Positions 17,857 to 25,623 of a DNA stretch of 53,499 bases are shown here, in pieces. How positions within the stretch are numbered: position 1 is the stretch's first letter; every line of letters starts with the position of its first letter. The stretch covers positions 1-53,499 of the forward strand of contig JBKQNY010000094.1 of NCBI GenBank assembly GCA_052145775.1, read 5' to 3'. The notes below the pieces were generated by a model. That model was given only the letters and a program-made list of their open reading frames with translations, had not been told where the DNA came from and made no database searches. The DNA is from CAVYPR01 sp052145775 (GTDB lineage Bacteria > Actinomycetota > Acidimicrobiia > Acidimicrobiales > RAAP-2). Position numbers and translations under genes: made by a program.

Positions 17857-18903
17857 ATGACCCTGGAGCGGCTCTGGTTCATCATCGACGCCGTCTTCTG
17901 GATCGGCTTCTTCATCCTCGAAGGGTTCGACTTCGGCGTCGGCATGCTGCAGCGGTTCATGCCCCGCAGCGAAGGCGAGCGGCGCGTCCTCATCAACAGC
18001 ATCGGCCCGATCTGGGACGGCAACGAGGTGTGGCTGATCGTGGCCGGGGCCGTGATCTTCGCCGCCTTCCCGGCCTGGTACGCCACCATGATCTCGTCGC
18101 TGTACCTGGCCGTGGTGGTCGTGCTGGTGGCCCTCATCGCCCGCGGGCTCTCCTTGGAGTACCGGCGCAAGATCGACGACCCCAGGTGGCGGACGACGTG
18201 GTCGTGGGCCATGGCGGTGGGCAGCGCCCTCGTCCCGCTCCTGCTCGGCGTGGCCCTGGGCGACCTGCTGCACGGGCTGCCGATCGACAAGGCGGGCAAC
18301 TACACCGGCAACTTCTTCGACCTCCTCGTCCCCTACGGCCTGTGGTGCGGCATCACCCTGCTCTCGCTCTCGCTCCTCATGGGCGTCGCCTACCTCTGCA
18401 TCAAGACGACCGGCGCGCTGCGCGAACGGGCCAACCGGTGGTCGCGACCGATCAGCGGCGTCGCCGTGCTCACGGTCTTCGGCCTGCTCACCTGGACCCA
18501 CGTAGGGCTCGGGAAGGGGTTCTTCCCCAACCCCCTCGAGGTGCTCGCCATGCTGGCCGTCATCGCCGCCGCACTGGTGGCAGGGTCGAGGGAGGTCGAG
18601 GGCTGGATGTTCACCGCGGCGGCGGTCGGCACCGGCGCCACGGTGGCCAGCATCTTCGCCGAGCTGTTCCCCAATGTCATGGTGTCGAGCACCAACCACG
18701 CCTACAACCTGACCATCGCCGGGACCGCCAGCCCCACCTATACCCTCACCGTCATGACGGTGGTGGCGGTCATCTTCTTCCCGATCGTGCTCATCTACCA
18801 GGGCTGGTCGCTGCACGTCTTCAGGAGGCGGCTGTCAGCTCCCGCGCCCGACGGGGAGGCGGACCCCGCACCCCGCGCGACGTCGGGGGGACCTGCGGCC
18901 TGA
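17857..18903 (+). CDS. cydB: Cytochrome bd oxidase subunit II
   Basis: A 348-residue membrane protein with about eight or nine helices that forms the structural partner of CydA. Typical motifs are FWIGFFILEGFDFGVGML at the N-terminus and GPIWDGNEVWLIVAGAVIFAAFP. The short spacing to cydA and the AGGAGG ahead of the start indicate co-translation from one message. The C-terminal 25 residues are polar and rich in Ala, Pro and Gly. It ends the four-gene bd module. Confidence 0.95.
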   Translation: MTLERLWFIIDAVFWIGFFILEGFDFGVGMLQRFMPRSEGERRVLINSIGPIWDGNEVWLIVAGAVIFAAFPAWYATMISSLYLAVVVVLVALIARGLSLEYRRKIDDPRWRTTWSWAMAVGSALVPLLLGVALGDLLHGLPIDKAGNYTGNFFDLLVPYGLWCGITLLSLSLLMGVAYLCIKTTGALRERANRWSRPISGVAVLTVFGLLTWTHVGLGKGFFPNPLEVLAMLAVIAAALVAGSREVEGWMFTAAAVGTGATVASIFAELFPNVMVSSTNHAYNLTIAGTASPTYTLTVMTVVAVIFFPIVLIYQGWSLHVFRRRLSAPAPDGEADPAPRATSGGPAA

Positions 18904-18975
18904 GGCCGGGGGGCGGCCGCCGCCCGCCCGAGCGCGGGCCCTCGGGCCGTCGACGGCGGGGGCCATAATGGGCCG

Positions 18976-19959
18976 GTGACCACCATCTACTACGAACGCG
19001 ACGCCGACCTCCGAGCCCTGGACACAGACACGCTCGCCGTCGTCGGCTACGGCAACCAGGGGCGCTCGTGGGCCCTCAACCTGCGGGACAGCGGGTTGGC
19101 ACCCCTGGTCTGCGTGCGGCGCGACGCCACGCGCCAGCAGGCGCAGTCCGACGGGTTCGAGGTGCACGACCTCGAGGCGGCGAACGACGCCGATGTGGTC
19201 TGCCTGCTGGTGCCCGACGACGTGGTGCCCGCGCTGCCGCTGGTGCCCGGCCCGCGCTCGTGCGTGATCGTGGCCAGCGGCTACAACCTCGCCTTCGGCC
19301 GCTTGGCGCCCCCGGGCGACGCCGGGCTGGTGGCGCCCCGGATGCTGGGGCCCGAGGTTCGGCGCTGCTACGAGGAGGGGGAGGGGTTCATCACGGCCGT
19401 GGGGGTCCACGCCGACGTGACCGGGCGGGCCCGCACACGTGTCCTCGCCGTGGCCCGAGCCATCGGCGGCCTGCGGCAGGGCGGCATCGAGCTCACGGCA
19501 ATGCAGGAGGCCGTGCTCGACCTCGGCGTCGAGCAGGTGCTCTCGCCGGCGCTCACCGCGGTGAGCTCGGCTTTCCTCCAGACGATGCTCGAGCACGGTA
19601 TCCCGCTCGAGGCGGTCATCACCGAGCTGGTGCTCTCGGGGGAGGTCGAGCGCACCTACCGCCTGCTGCGCGAGGTCGGCTTCGCCGTCCAGTCCGAGTT
19701 CCACTCGCCCACCAGCCAGTACGGCCAGCTGAGCCGCCGCGGCCGCTACGACCACCTGGACCTGCTCTCGACCATGCGGTCACTCACCGAGGACATCGAG
19801 AGCGGGAGGTTCGCCGACGAGTGGGACGCCGAGCGCGACGCCGGCTATCCCACGCTCGAGGCGCTGAAGGAGCAGCACGCCGGCGCCGCCGTACGCGACT
19901 ACGAGGCCGACCTGCGCACCCGCCTGGGGCCCGGCGCCGCCCAGCCGCCGGCGTCCTGA
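18976..19959 (+). CDS. Divergent ketol-acid reductoisomerase-like protein
   Basis: A 327-residue IlvC-family protein. The N-terminal Rossmann domain (VVGYGNQGRSWALNLRDSG) and the all-alpha C-terminal knot domain are both recognisable. The metal-binding pair D182/E186 (AVLDLGVEQ) and the late Ser-x-x-x-x-Tyr-Gly (SPTSQYG) are kept. However, the usual His in AHGF(N/A) is Ser101 (ASGYN), and the Lys of APKGPG is Arg122 (APRMLGP). Ordinary branched-chain amino-acid synthesis is therefore doubtful, and reduction of another 2-keto substrate is possible. It starts 72 bases after cydB on the same strand, with a GTG start. Confidence 0.8.
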   Translation: MTTIYYERDADLRALDTDTLAVVGYGNQGRSWALNLRDSGLAPLVCVRRDATRQQAQSDGFEVHDLEAANDADVVCLLVPDDVVPALPLVPGPRSCVIVASGYNLAFGRLAPPGDAGLVAPRMLGPEVRRCYEEGEGFITAVGVHADVTGRARTRVLAVARAIGGLRQGGIELTAMQEAVLDLGVEQVLSPALTAVSSAFLQTMLEHGIPLEAVITELVLSGEVERTYRLLREVGFAVQSEFHSPTSQYGQLSRRGRYDHLDLLSTMRSLTEDIESGRFADEWDAERDAGYPTLEALKEQHAGAAVRDYEADLRTRLGPGAAQPPAS

Positions 19960-19997
19960 CCGCGCCGCTGGGCCGGCGCAGCGTGACCGGCGCGGTC
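19958..19997. terminator. Hairpin between convergent genes
   Basis: GACCGCGCCG (19958-19967) pairs perfectly with CGGCGCGGTC (19988-19997), and an inner GCTG/CAGC extends the stem. It begins inside the stop codon of the reductoisomerase-like gene and lies before the end of the leftward methyltransferase gene, so it could act on both strands. Confidence 0.5.
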
Positions 19998-20034
19998 GGG
20001 CCGCCTCGCCGCCGTCGTACCTCCTACGGCGCGC

Positions 20035-20811
20035 TCACCACGGGCCGGACCCGGTACGGGCCTGGGCGGCCGCCTTCCAGGAGAAGAGCACGGCGGAGAC
20101 CGCGGTGGCGAGGTTGAGGCTGGCCACCCCCGGGCGCATGGGGACCGCCACCGACCGGGTGGCCAGCTCACGCACCTCCGCCGAGATCCCGTAGCGTTCG
20201 CCCCCGACCACCAGGATCGAGTCGGGGTCGAGCTCGGCGGCGGCGATCGGCTCGCCGCGGGGGTCCACCGTCACGATCGGACGCGTCGTGTCGGTGGGGA
20301 GCGCGGTGTTGGCCACGGGGATGGCGAACTGCAGGCCGGCCCCGCTGCGCAGGACCAGGGGCGACCAGGGGTCAACGGTGCCCGAGACGAGCACCGCCTC
20401 GACCCCGGCGGCGGCGGCCACCCGGATGACGGCGCCCACGTTCCCCGGGTTGCGGGGGTTCTCGAGGTAGAGCACCGGCCGGCCGGTCGGAGCGAGGGAA
20501 CGGGCGATGTCCTGGCGGGGCCGTCCGGCGATGGAGAGCAGCGGGCTGGTGAGCTTGCGGCGGCACAGCTTCGCGAACAGCTCGCGCCCGACGACCTCGA
20601 GATGGGCCTCGATCGGCGCGATGACGTCGGGGGCCAGCCGCTCGGCGATGGCCAGCAGACGGTCGCGGTCAAAGGTGATCGCCGCCTCGAGCGCCCCGCC
20701 GAAGCGCAGCGCGTGGGTTGCCGGGTGGAGGCCCTCCAGGACGGCGCAGGCGGGGTCCTGGTAGGCCGCGTAGAACTGGCGCAGATAGCGCGCCTCGGCC
20801 CCCTCTACCAA
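20035..20811 (-). CDS. SpoU/TrmH-family RNA 2'-O-methyltransferase
   Basis: A 258-residue SPOUT methyltransferase that uses S-adenosylmethionine to methylate ribose in rRNA or tRNA. The three family motifs are clear: NPRNPGNVGAVIRVAAAAG, ILVVGGERYGIS and VPMRPGVASLNLATAVSAVLF. The N-terminal substrate-binding domain (about 1-95) contains the ELFAKL segment of 23S-rRNA-type members. No ATG, GTG or close alternative fits the N-terminus, so a TTG at 20811, preceded by GGGAG, is proposed. The target nucleotide cannot be told from sequence. Confidence 0.87.
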   Translation of the reverse strand: MVEGAEARYLRQFYAAYQDPACAVLEGLHPATHALRFGGALEAAITFDRDRLLAIAERLAPDVIAPIEAHLEVVGRELFAKLCRRKLTSPLLSIAGRPRQDIARSLAPTGRPVLYLENPRNPGNVGAVIRVAAAAGVEAVLVSGTVDPWSPLVLRSGAGLQFAIPVANTALPTDTTRPIVTVDPRGEPIAAAELDPDSILVVGGERYGISAEVRELATRSVAVPMRPGVASLNLATAVSAVLFSWKAAAQARTGSGPW

Positions 20812-20884
20812 CGCCGGCTCCCGCCGGTGCCGGGTCCCGGGCGCGGTGCCCGCCCTGGCCCGGTGCGGTGGACGGTCGGGGCCG

Positions 20885-22030
20885 TCACGCCGGGAGGCGG
20901 CCGGGGGAGAAGGCCTCGAGCGCCCGGCGGGCGGCGGCGGTGAGCGAGCGCTCGTCGCCGAGCACCTCGGCCGCCACCACGGCGCCGCTGTAGGGCCCGG
21001 CCAGCAGCCCCTCGGCACCGTGGCCGGTGTCGACGTGGACGTTCCGCCACCCCGGTACCGGTCCCAGCAGCGGCAGGTCGTCGGGCGTGCAGGGACGGAA
21101 GCCGACGCGCACCTCGATCAGCGCGGCCTCGGCCAGGCCCGGGGCGAGCTTGAGGCACTCGCGCAGCAGCTCGTGGGTGCCGGCCGCGGTGGGTCGGGGG
21201 TCGAAGGCCTGGCGGTCCTCGAAGGTCCCCCCGCAGGCCACGCGCCGGTCCGGCCACGGCACGAGGTAGTGGCCGAGGACCGGCTGGGCGATGGGCCAGT
21301 TCCCGGGGTCCCGGGCGGGGTCGTCCACCCGGAGGTGCACGATCTGCCCCTTGACCGGCCGCACGGGGAGGGAGACCGAGAGCCACTCGGCCACGGCGGG
21401 GGTCCAGGCCCCGGCGGCCACCACCACCGCGTCGGCGGCCACGGCGCCCTCGGCCGTCCGGACGCCGGTGGCCCGGTCACCCGAGGTGTCCAGGCCCAGC
21501 GCGCCGGCGGCGAGCACCTCGACCCCGCGGGCGCCACAGCCGTGGCGGAGCGAGGCGGTGAGGGCGCGGCCGTCGATCCGCGCCGCCGCCCGGTTGAAGA
21601 GCGCTCGTCGGAGGTGACCCAGGACGGGCAGGCGCGCCCTGGCCTCGGTCACGGGGACCTCGGCCACGTCGTCGGGGGCTCGCTCGAGGGCGTGGCGGGC
21701 GAGGTTCTCGAACCACGGCTCGTCGCCCTCGGAGAGCGAGACCGAGAGCAGGCCCGTGCGGGCGTAGCCGGGGTCGGGCGCCCCGTCGCCGGCCAGCCGC
21801 TCGACGAGCCCCGGGTAGTGGGCTCCCGCCTCGGCGGCGAACGGGAACCACACCGCGTCGGTCCGCCAGGTGGTCTCCGGGGAGAGGATCCCCGCCCCGG
21901 CGTCGCTGGCCCGGCCCGGGTCGGCGCGGTCGAGGAGGGCCACCGCCGCCCCCCGGCAGGCGAGCTCGTAGGCGAGCGACGTGCCGACGAGACCCCCGCC
22001 CACCACCACGACGTCGTATCCGCTGCGCAA
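20885..22030 (-). CDS. FAD-dependent oxidoreductase, glycine/D-amino-acid oxidase family
   Basis: A protein of about 381 residues of the DAO superfamily. The N-terminal YDVVVVGGGLVGTSLAYELA binds FAD, and AGAGILSP and VVVAAGAWTP are further FAD contacts. RPVKGQIVHLR is the substrate-domain strand, and DTGHGAEGLLAGP closes the flavin site. It should oxidise an amine or amino acid (glycine, sarcosine or a D-amino acid) and reduce oxygen to hydrogen peroxide. A TTG at 22030 with GGGAGG upstream is preferred. A GTG at 22078 in the same frame gives 397 residues but has no usable ribosome-binding site. Confidence 0.87.
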   Translation of the reverse strand: MRSGYDVVVVGGGLVGTSLAYELACRGAAVALLDRADPGRASDAGAGILSPETTWRTDAVWFPFAAEAGAHYPGLVERLAGDGAPDPGYARTGLLSVSLSEGDEPWFENLARHALERAPDDVAEVPVTEARARLPVLGHLRRALFNRAAARIDGRALTASLRHGCGARGVEVLAAGALGLDTSGDRATGVRTAEGAVAADAVVVAAGAWTPAVAEWLSVSLPVRPVKGQIVHLRVDDPARDPGNWPIAQPVLGHYLVPWPDRRVACGGTFEDRQAFDPRPTAAGTHELLRECLKLAPGLAEAALIEVRVGFRPCTPDDLPLLGPVPGWRNVHVDTGHGAEGLLAGPYSGAVVAAEVLGDERSLTAAARRALEAFSPGRLPA

Positions 22031-22148
22031 GGGGCCTCCCGATGGGTGCTCTGAGGATCCTAGTGAGGCCGATCGCACCTCCCACTGGCCTGTCGCGACG
22101 CCGCCTGCCCGCGTCCGCCACGGCGTGACGGCGGCCTACGCTTCGACC

Positions 22149-23360
22149 ATGGACGACGCGGCGCGAGGTGACGGCGAAGAGCAAGGGCCGGCGGGGGGCC
22201 ACGTCCCCGGCACGGGGGGCGCGCCGGAGCCGGGCCCGGGCGCCGGGCCCCCGACCGCCCCCTACCCGAGCGCCGGCCCGCCGCCGATCCCGGCCTACGC
22301 GGCCCCGGGGGGCTACGCGCCACCCCCCACCTACGGCGCACCCCCGTACGGGCCGACGGGCGCCTACGCCGCGCCCAACCCCTACGCCCAACCCTCCTAT
22401 CCGCCCCCCTCTCCGCCGGCGGGGAACTGGCTGCCGCCGGGGGCCGACCCCCACCTCGGCCCCTACGCCGCGGGCGGACCCACCAGCGCCCCCTACATCC
22501 CCCCCTACGCCTCGGGCCTCTACCAGTCCGAGCCCCAGGGCTGGCAGACCCCGCAGATGCCCCCCGGCACGGTGGTTGTCCGCAGCCAGGAGGACCGCAG
22601 CCGCTCGGCACGGCGCGGCCTGCTGATCGCCCTGGTGGTCGTGGTCGTGATCGGGGTGGGGTTCGCCATCGGGGCGCTGCTCGCCCCGGCGAGCCCCAAG
22701 ACAGCGGCCGTGGGACTGGTGAAGTCGTCCACGGCCGCGGCCGAGCAGGCCGGCACTTTCCACTACGTCGAGATCTCGACAAACGACGGCTCGATCAACA
22801 GAATCCGCGGTGACGCCGCGCCGGACAGCGGGCGCCAGACCATCACAGCGCGGGGCAAGGCCGGGCTGGACGTCTTCGACCTGCGCCTCGTCTCGGGAGT
22901 CGTCTACTTCCGGGGCAACCGGGCGGCGGTGATCGACCAGCTCGGCGTGCCCACCGGCAAGGCCGCCGCGGTCGTCGACCGCTGGGTCGCCATTCACAAG
23001 GGCCAGGGCGCCTACAAGACATTCGCCGCCGGCATCACGACGTCGTCGAACATCTCGCAGCTGACGGACACCTTCGTGCCCACCAGCAGCCAGGACATCA
23101 CCGGGTCCTCGCCGCCGGCCACGCGCGTCCTGGGGGCCCTCTTCGCCGGGAAGGGAAAGCCCTCGGTGGGCGCGGCGGCGCTGGTCGTCACCAAGAGCAG
23201 CTCGCTCCCGCAGTCGATGACCGGCGCGGCGGTCGGGACGGACGGGACCCGGCTCAGCCTCACATGGACGTTCAGCCGCTGGCACCAGAAGGTGATGGTG
23301 GCGGCGCCTGCCGGGGCGCTGCCCTACTCGTCGATCGGGGCCACGACGCCGACCAAGTAG
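22149..23360 (+). CDS. Membrane-anchored protein with Pro/Tyr/Gly-rich cytoplasmic tail
   Basis: A 403-residue protein of unknown function. Residues 1-150 are a low-complexity tail rich in Pro, Gly, Tyr and Ala (PPTYGAPPYGP-type motifs). One membrane helix (about 157-180, LLIALVVVVVIGVGFAIGALL) follows. The rest, about 220 residues, is an extracytoplasmic domain of alternating strands (FHYVEISTNDGSIN, GVVYFRGNRAAV). Its pattern recalls LppX/LprG-like lipid-carrier folds, but that is only an impression. The ATG at 22149 is chosen because the frame further upstream lies under the divergent oxidase gene. The protein at 33454-34239 has a similar architecture. Confidence 0.75.
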   Translation: MDDAARGDGEEQGPAGGHVPGTGGAPEPGPGAGPPTAPYPSAGPPPIPAYAAPGGYAPPPTYGAPPYGPTGAYAAPNPYAQPSYPPPSPPAGNWLPPGADPHLGPYAAGGPTSAPYIPPYASGLYQSEPQGWQTPQMPPGTVVVRSQEDRSRSARRGLLIALVVVVVIGVGFAIGALLAPASPKTAAVGLVKSSTAAAEQAGTFHYVEISTNDGSINRIRGDAAPDSGRQTITARGKAGLDVFDLRLVSGVVYFRGNRAAVIDQLGVPTGKAAAVVDRWVAIHKGQGAYKTFAAGITTSSNISQLTDTFVPTSSQDITGSSPPATRVLGALFAGKGKPSVGAAALVVTKSSSLPQSMTGAAVGTDGTRLSLTWTFSRWHQKVMVAAPAGALPYSSIGATTPTK

Positions 23361-23394
23361 GGCCGGCGGCGTGCCGGGCCCCCACCTTGTGCCG

Positions 23395-24288
23395 TCATGT
23401 TGTGAAGGCCGGTGTCGACGCCGTCGGCGCAGGGCGCGATGTGGGAGAGCCCGACGCCGGGTGGCCGGGCACGGTCCGCACCACGGCACCCACCAGATCG
23501 GCGCCGGGCAGCGGACCGAGCTGGCGGCTGTCGCAGGCGTGGGCGCGGTCGTCGCCCAGGAGGTAGTAGTCGCCGTCGGGGACGGTGACCGGCCCGAACA
23601 CCCCGGTGGTGGCGGCGGACGAGCCGGCCAGCCACGGCTCGGCCAGCGGCCGGCCGTCGACCAGCACCGAGCCGTGTTCCCCCTCGACGGTCTGGCCGGG
23701 GAGGCCGACGACCCGGCCCAGGGCGACGGTGCCCGCACCGGCGCAGGTCGCCCCGGGCGGGGGGTGGTAGGCCACGACGTCGCCGGTCCTGGGAGCCGGC
23801 TCGCCGGAGTCGGCGACGATGACGGAGTCCCCGGGACCGGCGGTCGGCGTCATGGACGATGTGGTCACCCGGAACGTCCGGAGCGTCTCTGCGCGCGTCA
23901 CGGTGACGACGCACCGGCTCGCGGGGAACCCCCCCACGATGCGCGCCTCGACCCGCCAGCGCCGCCCGCCCGCGGCCAGTGACCCGGTGTGCGACGACCC
24001 CTCCAGGTCGAGGGGCGACCCGGCCGGGCTGTAGACGGCCAGGCCGAGGGTGAGGTCGTGGGCCGGCGGCGACGCGACCCCGCCCGAGGCGACGACGCGG
24101 TCGGCGACGCCCGACGGGCGGCAGGTGGCACCCGAGAGGACCGGGCCCTGCGACGACCGCACGGTCACGGGCAGGGTCGCCGGGGAGGAGGCCGCGCAGC
24201 CGGCCAGCCCCAGCGAGAGGGCGACCACCGCGCCGACGGCGAGCCGGTGCCGGCGGCGCGTGCGGGCCGGCGGGGTCGTTGGCCTCAT
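23395..24288 (-). CDS. Signal-peptidase-I-like lipoprotein without catalytic lysine
   Basis: A 297-residue predicted lipoprotein: LSLGLAGC gives a lipobox with Cys31. An extracytoplasmic domain of about 100 residues follows, then an S26-like region. The nucleophile motif is present (TTSSMTP, Ser145), as are RVVGLPGQ, a LGDDRAHACDSRQLG box and GAVVRTVPG. The general-base Lys, normally just before the Arg of KRVVGLPG, is Gly191, and the whole protein contains no lysine at all. It is either inactive or uses another base. The Met at 24288 is chosen because a basic n-region and the lipobox follow directly. It converges on the gene ending at 23360. Confidence 0.75.
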   Translation of the reverse strand: MRPTTPPARTRRRHRLAVGAVVALSLGLAGCAASSPATLPVTVRSSQGPVLSGATCRPSGVADRVVASGGVASPPAHDLTLGLAVYSPAGSPLDLEGSSHTGSLAAGGRRWRVEARIVGGFPASRCVVTVTRAETLRTFRVTTSSMTPTAGPGDSVIVADSGEPAPRTGDVVAYHPPPGATCAGAGTVALGRVVGLPGQTVEGEHGSVLVDGRPLAEPWLAGSSAATTGVFGPVTVPDGDYYLLGDDRAHACDSRQLGPLPGADLVGAVVRTVPGHPASGSPTSRPAPTASTPAFTT

Positions 24289-24395
24289 CGCCGAAATGTA
24301 GGCCCGGTGGGTCCCTCGGGCCACGTCGCGGCCCGCGGCGTCGGGTCCGCGGGGGGTTACCATCGTCGGGTCATGGCGCCACGGAACGCGCGACG

Positions 24396-25583
24396 ATGAG
24401 CAACGGCGTCTTCGACGGCCTGTGCGTCATCGACGCCGACACCCACCTGACCGAGCCGCACGACCTGTGGTCCTCGAGGGCACCGGCGCGCTGGCGCGAC
24501 CGGCTGCCCAAGGTGGTGGAGGTGGGCGGCTGGCCCACCTGGGTCTGCGACGGGGTGGTGCTGCAGCGGGCGGGGGCGTCGGGGGTGGTCGACCGCGCCG
24601 GCGCCAAGGTGCCGGGCACCGCCTTCATGCGCTGGAGCATCGACGACGTCCATCCCGGCGCTTACTCGGTTCCCGACCGCCTGGCCATGATGGACGAGCA
24701 GGGGGTGTGGGCCCACGTGGTCTACCCGAACACCGTCGGCTTCGGCGGGCAGCGGTTCGCCGCGGTGGCCGACACCGACCTCCGGCGCCTGGCCGTCGAG
24801 ATCTACAACGACGCCATGGCCGGCATCCAGGAGGAGTCCGGCGGCCGGCTGCTGCCGATGGGGGTGGTGCCCTCCTGGGACGCCGAGGTGGCCGTGGCCG
24901 AGGTGGAGCGCATCGCCGGGCTGGGCCTGCACGGCCTGAACGCCACCTCCTCGCCGCAGGACCACGGCTTGCCCGACCTGGGATCCGCCTACTGGGACCC
25001 CGTCTGGGAGTCGGCGGCGGGGCACGGGCTGCCGGTCAACTTCCACATCGGGGCCAGCGACTCGGCCATGGAGTGGTTCGGGTCGGTCTCCTGGCCGTCG
25101 CTCACCCCGGAGTGCCGGCTGGGTCTGGGCTCGGCCATGCTCTACCTCAACAACGCCGGGGTGGTGGCCAACCTCATCTACGCGGGGGTCCTCGACCGCC
25201 ACCCCGACCTGCAGCTGGTGACCGTCGAGAGCGGGGTGGGCTGGATCCCGTTCCTGCTCGCCGCCCTCGACTACCAGCTGGCAGAGATCGGACCCGCGGG
25301 GACCGCGCACTTGGAGCTTTCGCCGTCGGAGTACTTCCGCCGGCAGTTCCACGCCTGCTTCTGGTTCGAGCGCACAGGCGTGGCCCAGGCGGCCGAGGCG
25401 CTCGGTTGGGACCGGCTCATGTTCGAGACCGACTACCCCCATCCCACCTGCCTCTACCCCGATGCCCTCGGGTACGCGGCGGCCGTCCTGGCCGACGTGG
25501 GAGAGGGGGACCGGCGGGCGGTGATGGGGGAGAACGCCGCCCGCCTCTACCGCGTGACCCCGCCGGTGGGGACCCCGCGGTGA
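24396..25583 (+). CDS. Amidohydrolase 2-family metal-dependent hydrolase
   Basis: A 395-residue TIM-barrel protein of the amidohydrolase_2 group, which includes decarboxylases such as ACMSD and related hydrolases. CVIDADTHLTEP carries the first-strand metal ligands (here DxDxH), VNFHIGAS the central His and MFETDYPHPTCLYP the final Asp. The start ATG at 24396 lies 107 bases from the divergent lipoprotein gene. The CoA-transferase gene follows after 40 bases, which suggests an aromatic or organic-acid degradation unit. The substrate is unknown. Confidence 0.88.
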   Translation: MSNGVFDGLCVIDADTHLTEPHDLWSSRAPARWRDRLPKVVEVGGWPTWVCDGVVLQRAGASGVVDRAGAKVPGTAFMRWSIDDVHPGAYSVPDRLAMMDEQGVWAHVVYPNTVGFGGQRFAAVADTDLRRLAVEIYNDAMAGIQEESGGRLLPMGVVPSWDAEVAVAEVERIAGLGLHGLNATSSPQDHGLPDLGSAYWDPVWESAAGHGLPVNFHIGASDSAMEWFGSVSWPSLTPECRLGLGSAMLYLNNAGVVANLIYAGVLDRHPDLQLVTVESGVGWIPFLLAALDYQLAEIGPAGTAHLELSPSEYFRRQFHACFWFERTGVAQAAEALGWDRLMFETDYPHPTCLYPDALGYAAAVLADVGEGDRRAVMGENAARLYRVTPPVGTPR

Positions 25584-25623
25584 GCCCGGTGGCCGCCGCC
25601 GGACGGCTCGTCGCCGGGGAGCG

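Noticed and set aside
16168..18816. Minus-strand open frame of 882 codons
   Set aside because: It is antisense to cydA and cydB and extremely rich in His, Gly, Asp and Arg, as expected for shadow coding.
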